This document shows positions 25,444-33,475 of a stretch of 41,061 bases of DNA, in pieces. Under the pieces are notes generated by a model. It had not been told where the DNA came from. It ran no database searches and saw nothing but the letters and a program-made list of their open reading frames with translations. Within the stretch, counting starts at the first letter, position 1; the number at the start of each line of letters is the position of its first letter. The position numbers were made by a program, and so were the translations under genes. This stretch comes from Acidobacteriota bacterium (GTDB lineage Bacteria; Acidobacteriota; Blastocatellia; Pyrinomonadales; Pyrinomonadaceae). The DNA is taken from the NCBI GenBank assembly GCA_020200155.1, contig JAIVJG010000179.1, forward strand, positions 1 through 41,061, written 5' to 3'.

Positions 25444-26262
25444 CTATAGTTCCGACCAGACGAACGTGCGCCCGAACGCCTGACGTGCGCGGACGTGTTC
25501 GTCGCCGTAAGTTTCGGCGAGCACTTCGTCGCGCAGCACTTCCGAGGGCGCGCCCGACGCTGTGATCGAGCCGCAGCGCATCGCGAAGACCTGATCGAAG
25601 GCCGGGTCGAGCAGGAGCAGGTCGTGCGTCACGACGAGCGCCGTCATGCCGCGTTCGTCGCGCAGCCGCCGTAGGTGGCGGACGAGTCCGGCGCGGTGCT
25701 TGAGGTCGAGCGCCGCCGAAGGCTCGTCGAGCAGCAGGCACTCAGGTTCCTGCGCGAGCGCGCGTGCGAGCGCGACGAGTTGGTGCTCGCCCCCCGATAG
25801 TTCCGTGACGGGACGCGCGGCGAGGTGCAACGCGTCCACGGCGTCGAGCGCGGCTCGCGCCACCTCCAAATCACGCTCGCCCTCGAAGCGGAAGCGCGTC
25901 GTGTAAGGGCTGCGGCCCGTCAGCACCACTTCGAGAGCGGTGAACGGAAAGACGCTTGAGATCGTCTGCGGCACGTAGGCGATGCGGCGCGCGCGCGCAC
26001 GCGGCTCGACGGAGGCGAGCGGGACGCCGTCGAAGCTAACCTCGCCGCCCGACGGTTTAAGAATGCCGCCGAGCAGGCGTATGAGCGTTGATTTACCTGA
26101 GCCGTTCGCGCCGATCAGCGCCGAGAGCCTGCCGCGCCCGACAGAGAGGCTTGCGCCGGAGACCACTTCCGGCGCGCCCCTCGCGTAAGAGTATCGCAGA
26201 GAGCGCGCCTCGATCAGCGCGTCGCTCTGCTTGCTTCCAACGATGTCGCCTTCCCCCTTCAT
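25444..26262 (-). CDS. btuD: ABC transporter ATP-binding protein (BtuD/FepC type)
   Basis: A 272-residue ATPase. Walker A is IGANGSGKSTLIRLLGG, the Q-loop is IAYVPQT, the signature is LSGGEHQLVALARAL, Walker B is CLLLDEPSAALD, and the switch His lies in VVTHD. The sequence YVPQTISSVFPFTALEVVLTGR is typical of the iron-siderophore/B12 uptake group. It powers the BtuC channel and is 41 bases downstream of the binding protein gene and 67 bases upstream of btuC. B12 rather than heme or siderophore is inferred from the adjacent cobalamin adenosyltransferase. Confidence 0.9.
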   Translation of the reverse strand: MKGEGDIVGSKQSDALIEARSLRYSYARGAPEVVSGASLSVGRGRLSALIGANGSGKSTLIRLLGGILKPSGGEVSFDGVPLASVEPRARARRIAYVPQTISSVFPFTALEVVLTGRSPYTTRFRFEGERDLEVARAALDAVDALHLAARPVTELSGGEHQLVALARALAQEPECLLLDEPSAALDLKHRAGLVRHLRRLRDERGMTALVVTHDLLLLDPAFDQVFAMRCGSITASGAPSEVLRDEVLAETYGDEHVRARQAFGRTFVWSEL

Positions 26263-26303
26263 CTCTGCTCAATGCACGACCGTCAGGAATGCTTGTCCTA
26301 CGT

Positions 26304-27254
26304 TTATTTGAAAGCCTCCGGGTGAATGATTTCGGCGAACTTGCGCGCCGTGTCGCCGACGAACTGCGAGGGGTGGAGCACGGATTCGTCGCGCACGGGA
26401 TAGACGCGCCCTTCGCGGACTGCGCGCAGCGCGGGCAATTCGCGCCAGACGGCCTGTGTGTCTTCCGACAGTTGGCCTTCCGTCTTCTGCATCATCAAAT
26501 CAATAATCACGTCCGGGTCGAGCGCGACGACCGCCTCCTTCTGAATGCTGCCGTAGCCGCCACGCGCGGGCGGCGCGACAGACTCACCGCCGGCGGCCTC
26601 GATAAGCTGGCCGATGAAGCTGTCGCCGGTCGCCGAATAGAGATCGCGCAGCGTGCCCGGCTTGCGGTCAACGACGCAGAGCACACGGCGGCGCGGCAAT
26701 TCACGCGTGCGCGCGCGCACGTCTTCCAGCGTCGTGCGCGTTTGCGCGAGCAGCGTCCGCGCCTCAGCCTCGTTGCCGGTCGCGCGACCGATTTGCTCAA
26801 TCGTCGTGTAGGCGTCTTCGAGCGTGCGGCTGGGGACGCTCAACGTGCGGATGCCCATCGCTTCCAGTTTATCTTTGACGAACTGCGACTGCGCTTCGGC
26901 GAAGACGACCAGCTCTGGCCGGAGCGAGGCGATCTGTTCAAGGTTCGGGTTGTTCCACCCGCCGACGCGCGGCAGGCCTTTAGCCTCCGGCGGATACTCG
27001 CAGTAGTCCGAGACGGCGACGACGCGGTCGAACGCTCCGACGCCGTACAGAATCTCCGTCGCGCTCGGCGTCAGCGAGATAATGCGCGCGGGCCGCGCCG
27101 CTCTTTCCGTCGCGGGCTGCGCGTCGCGCGGCGACGGCTCGCGCCCGCACGACGCGCAGAAAAGCAGCGCGCAATGCAGCACGACGAGAAAGCAGACGGC
27201 ATAGCGCCTGCCCCCTACAGTATTATTCAACGTGCTCTTCAACGACATCCTCAT
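26304..27254 (-). CDS. btuF: Cobalamin/iron-siderophore binding lipoprotein (BtuF type)
   Basis: A periplasmic binding protein of the helical-backbone class III group. Reading from ATG 27254 (317 residues) places a basic N-region and hydrophobic core (RRYAVCFLVVLHCALLFCASC) at the front, with CASC as a probable, non-canonical lipobox. A further in-frame ATG at 27299 adds 15 residues. The family is shown by RIISLTPSATEILYGVGA and the YPPEAKGLPRVGGWNNPNLEQIASLRPELVV segment, near-diagnostic of BtuF-like proteins. Cys-rich lobes and the late RVYPVRDESVLHPS complete it. It would deliver corrinoid to BtuCD. It is the first gene of the minus-strand btu cluster. The 161 bases upstream (27300-27460) are AT-rich and show neither a convincing promoter nor a cobalamin riboswitch. 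Confidence 0.88.
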   Translation of the reverse strand: MRMSLKSTLNNTVGGRRYAVCFLVVLHCALLFCASCGREPSPRDAQPATERAARPARIISLTPSATEILYGVGAFDRVVAVSDYCEYPPEAKGLPRVGGWNNPNLEQIASLRPELVVFAEAQSQFVKDKLEAMGIRTLSVPSRTLEDAYTTIEQIGRATGNEAEARTLLAQTRTTLEDVRARTRELPRRRVLCVVDRKPGTLRDLYSATGDSFIGQLIEAAGGESVAPPARGGYGSIQKEAVVALDPDVIIDLMMQKTEGQLSEDTQAVWRELPALRAVREGRVYPVRDESVLHPSQFVGDTARKFAEIIHPEAFK

Positions 27255-27460
27255 CGCTCTCGACGGCGATGCAGTACGACCAACCAGAAGCGGTCTCATA
27301 AATAACCCAAGTTGCTGATTAGCGGCTGTGCCGCCCGATGTGCGGAAAAGCTTTGCCTTATCAACAGCAGACCTTTTTGTCGCACAGATTTTGAAAGGTG
27401 ATTACAAATTTGCTTTCGTCAACACATTAACTTATACCTTTCACGCTCAGAAAGATGGGA

Positions 27461-27812
27461 CGTGTCTCAAAAGAGGTATTTGAAAAGAAAAGACTCAGGC
27501 AGGTTATCCTTGAGTCGTACCAACTGAAGAAATCACCTGCCCGAAATGTTCCCACGCCGACATCGTCAAGCATGGCATAAGTGCGGCTGGCAAACAACGC
27601 TGCCCATGCAAAAGATGTGGGCGACAATTCATTTACCGACTACATCAATCGCGCTCATGTTTCTGCGGTGCGTCAACTGGCCGTCCCCCTGAGCTTGAAC
27701 GGCTGCGGCATTCGTGACATCAGTCGAGTCCTGATGCTGCGCCCGAATGCGCGAAGCGATGATTAAGCTCTGCATTAACCATCATAGTCGTCAACATCTC
27801 TTTTGAGACACG
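27461..27812 (+). mobile_element. Decayed IS1-family element with matching inverted ends
   Basis: CGTGTCTCAAAAGAG at 27461-27475 recurs as its exact reverse complement at 27798-27812, giving 15-bp terminal inverted repeats around a 352-bp unit. The interior codes for an IS1 InsA-like zinc-finger product in two frames. IS1 carries insA and insB over about 770 bp, so here the larger insB is missing and the unit is internally deleted. No target duplication is evident at the flanks (left GATGGGA, right CCGGCGT). Confidence 0.75.
27532..27751 (+). pseudogene. InsA-like transposase fragment, frameshifted
   Basis: The first frame reads ITCPKCSHADIVKHGISAAG, then KQRCPCKRCGRQF, a CxxC-CxxC zinc ribbon typical of IS1-type InsA. 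Near 27636 the similarity moves to the next frame, continuing through SLNGCGIRDISRVLMLRPN, matching the InsA helix-turn-helix. A one-base change explains the break. There is no intact InsB. It is a remnant. Confidence 0.7.
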
Positions 27813-27813
27813 C

Positions 27814-27957
27814 CGGCGTCGCGCCGAACTGCCGCAGACGATTGCGGACTTCAACCCGGAGAAGTTCGCGCGGCGGCGCGTCGTCACGGGCGCGCACTGC
27901 TTCGGTTGCACGGCGGGCGCGGGTTCAAGCTGCGGCGGCGCGGTCGTCAACTCGTAG
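27814..27957 (+). pseudogene. C-terminal remnant of an unknown gene cut off by the IS element
   Basis: Immediately after the right inverted repeat a frame of 47 codons ends at TAG 27955-27957. It reads RRRAELPQTIADFNPEKFARR, then VVTGAHCFGCTAGAGSSCGG and AVVNS; the GC-biased third positions look protein-coding. Three Cys and one His in a short Gly-rich tail suggest a metal- or cluster-binding end, but I do not recognise the family. The 5' part is not found beyond the left end of the element, so it was lost. Confidence 0.5.
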
Positions 27958-27979
27958 ACATCCAAACTGCCCTCACGAC

Positions 27980-28007
27980 TTGGCAAAACTGCGCGCGGGC
28001 GTTTAAT
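27980..28007 (+). promoter_or_regulatory. Promoter for the DUF1015-ser cluster
   Basis: TTGGCA (27980-27985), a 16-base spacer and TTTAAT (28002-28007) are each 5/6 matches. The predicted leader to the GTG at 28069 is about 55 bases and includes AAAGGAGG. Confidence 0.55.
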
Positions 28008-28068
28008 CTTACGTCTTACAAGTTTCAGCCTTTCATCATTTTCAATCCACAAAGGAGGCGCTCTAACC

Positions 28069-29304
28069 GTGGCCGTCATCCATCCTTTTCGCGCCCTGCG
28101 TCCGCCCGCGGACAAAGTCGAGCAAGTCGCCAGCGTGCCCTACGATGTGGTCAACACGCAGGAAGCGCGTGCCATCGCCGCCGCCAATCCTTTGAGCTAT
28201 CTGCACGTCACGCGCCCGGAGATTGACATGCCGGAGGGCGCAGATATCTACGCGAACGAAACCTACGCGAAGGCCGCCGAGAACTTTCAGACGCTCATCC
28301 GCGACTGCCCGCTCCAAATAGACGCCGAGCCGAGTCTCTATCTTTACCGTCTCGTGATGGGCGAGTATACGCAGGTCGGCATCTGTGCGTGTTTCTCTGT
28401 GGATGAATACGACGAGGGACTGATTCGCAAACACGAGAAGACGCGCCCCGACAAAGAGAACGACCGCACGCGCCACCTGCTCGAACTTCGCGCGCAGACC
28501 GGCGTCGTCTTTCTCACCTACCGCGCAGACCGCCGCATAGACGCGCTCGTCGCGGGCGAAGTATCCACCGCGCCCCTCTACGATTTCACCGCCGAAGACA
28601 ATGTCCGCCACACCGTCTGGCGCGTCGCCGCGCCGGAAAAGCTCGTTCGCTGTTTTGAAGAAGTGCCCATGCTCTACATCGCCGACGGGCATCACCGCGC
28701 CGCCAGCGCCAGCCGCGCACGCGCCGCGCTCCGTGAGCAGAACGCCAATCACACCGGCGACGAAGAATACAACCGCTTCATCGCCGTCGCCTTTCCCTCG
28801 GATCAGATGCAGATACTTCCTTACAATCGCGCCGTCAAAGATTTGCACGGCATGTCGAAGGACGAGTTTCTCAAACAAGTCGGCGAGCGATTCAGCATCA
28901 CCGGGAACGCCAACCCGCGCGGCCCCGGACACAGCGGCCACTGGCACATGTATCTGGACGAGCGCTGGTACGGGCTGAAGTTGAAAGATGAGAGTGCCAC
29001 TGTCGGCAACGACGACGCGGTCGCCGCGCTCGACGTGAGCGTGCTGCAAGACAACCTGCTCGATCCCGTGCTCAGCATCAAAGACGTGCGAACGGACAAG
29101 CGCATAGACTTCGTTGGCGGCATCCGCGGCACGGAGGAACTCTCCCGCCTCGTTGATTCCGGCGCGGCGGCAGTCGCCTTCGCGCTTTACGCGACCTCGA
29201 TTGAAGACCTGCTGCGCGTCTCCGACGCCAACGCCGTCATGCCGCCCAAGTCCACCTGGTTCGAGCCGAAGCTGCGCGACGGAATTTTGACTCATACGAT
29301 TTAA
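28069..29304 (+). CDS. DUF1015 family protein
   Basis: A 411-residue cytoplasmic protein starting at GTG 28069, ten bases after AAAGGAGG. DUF1015 is recognised by the N-terminal FRALRPPADKVEQVASVPYDVVN, then LIRKHEKTRPDKENDRTRHLLELRAQTG, and the invariant YIADGHHRAASASRA motif, with the usual length of about 410. The family has no settled function; it recurs beside serA and serC in other genomes (from memory), as here, suggesting a link to serine metabolism. The ADGHHR motif looks like a catalytic or phosphate-binding site. It is the first gene after a promoter and is followed after 62 bases by serA. Confidence 0.9.
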   Translation: MAVIHPFRALRPPADKVEQVASVPYDVVNTQEARAIAAANPLSYLHVTRPEIDMPEGADIYANETYAKAAENFQTLIRDCPLQIDAEPSLYLYRLVMGEYTQVGICACFSVDEYDEGLIRKHEKTRPDKENDRTRHLLELRAQTGVVFLTYRADRRIDALVAGEVSTAPLYDFTAEDNVRHTVWRVAAPEKLVRCFEEVPMLYIADGHHRAASASRARAALREQNANHTGDEEYNRFIAVAFPSDQMQILPYNRAVKDLHGMSKDEFLKQVGERFSITGNANPRGPGHSGHWHMYLDERWYGLKLKDESATVGNDDAVAALDVSVLQDNLLDPVLSIKDVRTDKRIDFVGGIRGTEELSRLVDSGAAAVAFALYATSIEDLLRVSDANAVMPPKSTWFEPKLRDGILTHTI

Positions 29305-29355
29305 GCGTGACAGGCGACAAGATAAAAACTTGTTCTTTCCTGTCACCTGTCACGC
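29305..29355. repeat. GTGACAGG-word hairpin between DUF1015 and serA
   Basis: GCGTGACAGGCGACA (29305-29319) pairs with TGTCACCTGTCACGC (29341-29355) with one mismatch. It starts right after the DUF1015 stop and ends 11 bases before serA, so it could attenuate read-through. Confidence 0.6.
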
Positions 29356-29366
29356 CGAGGTGATCC

Positions 29367-30312
29367 ATGCGCGTACTCATCGCCGATAAATTTGAACAGT
29401 CGGGGCGCGACGGCCTCGAAGCCGCCGGCTGCGAGTTTTCCTATCAGCCTGACGTGAAAGACGACACGCTCGTCGAAGCCATCGGCGCGTACCAGCCGGA
29501 CGCGCTCGTCGTGCGCTCGACGAAGGTGACGGAAGCGATGTTGGACGCGGGCGCGTTGAAGTTGATTGTGCGCGCGGGCGCGGGCTACAACACGATTGAC
29601 GTGGCGGCGGCCTCGCGCCGGGGCGTCTACGTCTCGAACTGTCCCGGCAAAAATTCCGTCGCCGTCGCCGAACTCGCCTTTGCTTTGATACTCGCGCTCG
29701 ACCGGCGCATCGCCGACAACGTCATCGAACTGCGGGCGGGTCATTGGAACAAGAAAGAATTTTCCAACGCGCGCGGCCTCTACGGGCGTACGCTCGGACT
29801 CGTCGGGACGGGGCAGATCGGGCAGGAGATGATCGGGAGGGCGCACGCCTTCGGGATGCGCGTCATCGCTTGGAGCCGGAGTTTGACGGAGGAGCGCGCG
29901 GCGGAACTCGGCATCGAACGCAGAGAGAGTCCGGCGGACGTGGCGCGCGACGCAGACATCGTGAGCGTCCACGTCGCACTGAAGCCGGAGACGCGCGGAC
30001 TCGTTGACGCGGGATTCTTCGATGCGATGCGCGAGGGCGCGTACTTCATCAACACCTCGCGCGGCGAAGTCGTTGACCAGACGGCCTTGCTGCGTGCGAT
30101 GCGCGAGCGCGGCGTGCGCGCCGGTCTTGATGTTTACGCGGCGGAACCCACCTCGGCGTTGGGCGAGTTCACGGACGAAATCGCTTGAAGGCTCGGAGGC
30201 CGCCGTCGCACGCATCAACCTCGAAGCCGCGCCGTCGTCCGAGACATTGCAGAAATTAAGAGATGAAAATAAGGACATCATCGAACTTAGCCTTCTGGAA
30301 CTAAGGCAGTGA
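29367..30312 (+). pseudogene. serA: 3-phosphoglycerate dehydrogenase with internal deletion and frameshift
   Basis: The first frame (272 residues from ATG 29367) is a good SerA: STKVTEAMLDAGALKLIVRAG, the NAD site LGLVGTGQIGQEM, the catalytic Arg in NTSRGEVVDQ and Glu in GLDVYAAEP. It ends at GEFTDEIA with TGA 30186-30188. From 30187 the next frame encodes EGSEAAVARINLEAAPSSET and LQKLRDENKDIIELSLLEL, which is the ordinary C-terminus of the same family. Between them about 90-110 codons expected in SerA are absent, including the HIGAS segment carrying the catalytic His and most of the ACT domain. The joint is out of frame, so no active enzyme can form from this copy. It may be a real deletion or an assembly error. 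Confidence 0.85.
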
Positions 30313-30313
30313 T

Positions 30314-30363
30314 GAGTGACAAATGACACTTGATGAAAGCAAGGCTCTTGTCATGCGTCACTC
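30314..30363. repeat. GAGTGAC-word hairpin before the SDR gene
   Basis: GAGTGAC (30314-30320) and TGACA (30324-30328) pair with TGTCA (30349-30353) and GTCACTC (30357-30363). It lies two bases after the serA tail stop and repeats the GTGAC word seen elsewhere in the ser cluster. Confidence 0.5.
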
Positions 30364-30380
30364 TTAATCCGTCAGGGTGT

Positions 30381-31178
30381 ATGAAAACTACGCTCATCAC
30401 AGGCGCGTCGAGCGGCATCGGCGAAGTGTTCGGGCGAAAGCTGGCGGCGCGGGGCGAAAACGTCGTGCTGGTCGCGCGCTCTGAAAGTAAGCTCGCCGTC
30501 GTGTGCGAAGAGTTGCGGCGGGCGCATGGCGTTGACGCGCAGTACGTCGCGCTCGATCTGACGGAGAGAGATGCGCCGGCGCGTCTGTTTGCGGAGACGG
30601 AGCGGCGCGGGCTGGAAGTTGAGATGCTCGTCAACAACGCGGGCTTCGGCGCGGTGGGCGAGTTCGCGCTGCTCGAACTTGGAAGAGAGTTGGAAATGAT
30701 TGACCTGAACGTTCGCGCGCTCGTGGAACTCACGCACAGATACCTTGCGCCGATGCGTGCGCGGCGGAGCGGGGCGATTATCAACGTCGCTTCGACGACG
30801 AGTTTTCAGCCCGTGCCGTTGATGGCGACGTATGCGGCGACGAAGGCATTCGTGCTCTCTTTCTCAGAGGCGCTGTGGGAGGAAAACCGCGCGTTCGGCG
30901 TCAAGGTGCTGGCGCTATGTCCAGGCTCGACGGGGACGAACTTTTTCAAAGTCGCGGGGACTGAGACGCCGCCCGCGCAGATTGTGCAGACGCCGGAAGC
31001 GGTGGTCGAGACTGGTTTGCGTGCGCTCGCGCGCGGGCAGAGCCACGTGATTTCCGGCTGGGGAAATTTTTTCATGGCCGAGGCCAATCGTCTCGCGCCG
31101 CGCTCTCTGTCAACGCGCATCGCGGGAATGATTTTGAAGAAGCGATACAATACAAACGACGCGACGGGCGGCAAGTAA
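30381..31178 (+). CDS. Short-chain dehydrogenase/reductase (SDR)
   Basis: A 265-residue classical SDR from ATG 30381. The coenzyme motif is TLITGASSGIGEVFGRKLA; VLVARSESKL suits NADP(H); LVNNAGFGAVGEF is the NNAG motif; the catalytic residues are Ser in NVASTTSFQP and YAATK (YxxxK). The PGSTGTNFF substrate-loop segment and the C-terminal VETGLRALARG resemble the DltE/YqjQ-type SDR group. An upstream start at 30330 adds an unrelated lead and lacks a ribosome site. The substrate cannot be read. It sits inside the ser cluster, 66 bases before serC, in the same direction. Confidence 0.88.
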   Translation: MKTTLITGASSGIGEVFGRKLAARGENVVLVARSESKLAVVCEELRRAHGVDAQYVALDLTERDAPARLFAETERRGLEVEMLVNNAGFGAVGEFALLELGRELEMIDLNVRALVELTHRYLAPMRARRSGAIINVASTTSFQPVPLMATYAATKAFVLSFSEALWEENRAFGVKVLALCPGSTGTNFFKVAGTETPPAQIVQTPEAVVETGLRALARGQSHVISGWGNFFMAEANRLAPRSLSTRIAGMILKKRYNTNDATGGK

Positions 31179-31244
31179 TTAAGTGATGGCAAGGAAGTTG
31201 CTTCTATCCTGTCACCCGTCACGTTTGATGAAAGGAATCAAATA

Positions 31245-32330
<1,086 letters not shown>

Positions 32331-32335
32331 GATTT

Positions 32336-33400
32336 ATGACAAAACACCTGTCCTCTTCAGCCGCAGCTTTCATCATCTTCCTCTGCGTCGTCGCCGTAGG
32401 GACGGGCGCGTCTCCGGCAGATGACGGCGGCGTCAACCTCGCGTCGGAAAAACATCTTCGCAACGTCCGGCAACTGACCTTCGGCGGCGAAAACGCGGAG
32501 GCTTATTTTAACGGCGACGGCAGCCTGCTCAGTTTCCAATCGAAGCGCGACGGGCGCGAGTGCGACCAAATTTACACGATGCGAGTTGACGGCTCGGACG
32601 TGCACATGGTTTCGACCGGTGTAGGCGCGACGACGTGTTCTTACATTTTCCCGAACGGCAAGCGACTCCTCTACGCCTCGACGCACGGGGCAGGCTGGGA
32701 GTGCCCGCCGCGCCCCGATTATTCCAAAGGATACGTCTGGCCGATTCGCAAAACCTTCGACATCTACACGGCGCGCCCGGACGGATCGGACTTGAAACAG
32801 TTGACGAGCACGGACGGCTACGACGCCGAAGCGACTATCTCGACCGACGGCAAACGAATCGTCTTCACTTCCCTGCGGAGCGGCGACCTCGACCTCTACA
32901 CAATGGACGCCGACGGGCGCAACGTGAAGCGTCTGACAAGCGAACTCGGCTACGACGGCGGGGCGTTCTTCTCGCGCGATGGCAAGCGCATCGTCTATCG
33001 CGCCTATCATCCACAGACACCGGAGCAGATTGCGCGTTACAAACAGAAGCTCGCCGAAGGGCTGATCGAGCCGACGGTTTTTGAACTGTGGGTGATGGAT
33101 GCGGACGGCAAAAACAAGCGACAGGTGACGCGCCTCGGCGCGGCCAGTTTCGCGCCCTACTTGTTCCCGGACGGCAAGCGTATCATCTTCGCCTCGAACG
33201 TCAACGATCCAAAGGGGCGCAACTTCGATCTCTACATGGTGAACGTGGACGGCACAAGATTGGAGCAAATTACTTTCAACGACAGCTTCGACGGCTTCCC
33301 GATGTTTTCGCCCGACGGGAAAAAATTAGTCTTCGCCTCGAACCGCCACGCGCAGACGAAGGGTGACACGAATATCTTCATCGCCGACTGGGTGAACTGA
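32336..33400 (+). CDS. Exported TolB-like PD40 propeller protein
   Basis: A 354-residue protein with a short signal peptide (SAAAFIIFLCVVAVGTGAS). The rest is a series of PD40/TolB-type blades: DGSLLSFQSKRDGRECDQIYTM, IYTARPDGSDLKQLTSTDGY, DGKRIVFTSLRSGDLDLYTM, DADGRNVKRLTSELGYDGG, and FSPDGKKLVFASNRHA near the end. Six blades are suggested. These periplasmic propellers bind proteins or metals; none is a known enzyme. The gene is translationally close to serC (five bases after the stop), though no functional link to serine metabolism is obvious, so the tie may be only transcriptional. Confidence 0.85.
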   Translation: MTKHLSSSAAAFIIFLCVVAVGTGASPADDGGVNLASEKHLRNVRQLTFGGENAEAYFNGDGSLLSFQSKRDGRECDQIYTMRVDGSDVHMVSTGVGATTCSYIFPNGKRLLYASTHGAGWECPPRPDYSKGYVWPIRKTFDIYTARPDGSDLKQLTSTDGYDAEATISTDGKRIVFTSLRSGDLDLYTMDADGRNVKRLTSELGYDGGAFFSRDGKRIVYRAYHPQTPEQIARYKQKLAEGLIEPTVFELWVMDADGKNKRQVTRLGAASFAPYLFPDGKRIIFASNVNDPKGRNFDLYMVNVDGTRLEQITFNDSFDGFPMFSPDGKKLVFASNRHAQTKGDTNIFIADWVN

Positions 33401-33413
33401 ACAAGCATTTGAG

Positions 33414-33463
33414 AATTCAAACCTGAAATTTTTCAGATTTGAAATTGCCAATCAGAAATCTGA
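33414..33463. repeat. TCAGATTTGAAATT-word hairpin before the M28 gene
   Basis: AATTCAAACCTGAAA (33414-33428) pairs with TTTCAGATTTGAAATT (33431-33446) with one bulge and one mismatch. TCAGATTT can alternatively pair with AAATCTGA near 33456-33463. It separates the PD40 gene from the peptidase gene. Confidence 0.5.
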
Positions 33464-33475
33464 GTGTTAACCAGC

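Noticed and set aside
26088-27305. 405-codon plus-strand open frame opposite btuD and btuF
   Set aside because: It is antisense to two genes with full ABC and binding-protein motifs and has no motif of its own.
27254-27460. Cobalamin riboswitch upstream of btuF
   Set aside because: On the minus strand I find none of the usual B12-box or core sequences; a covariance search could still find a divergent one.
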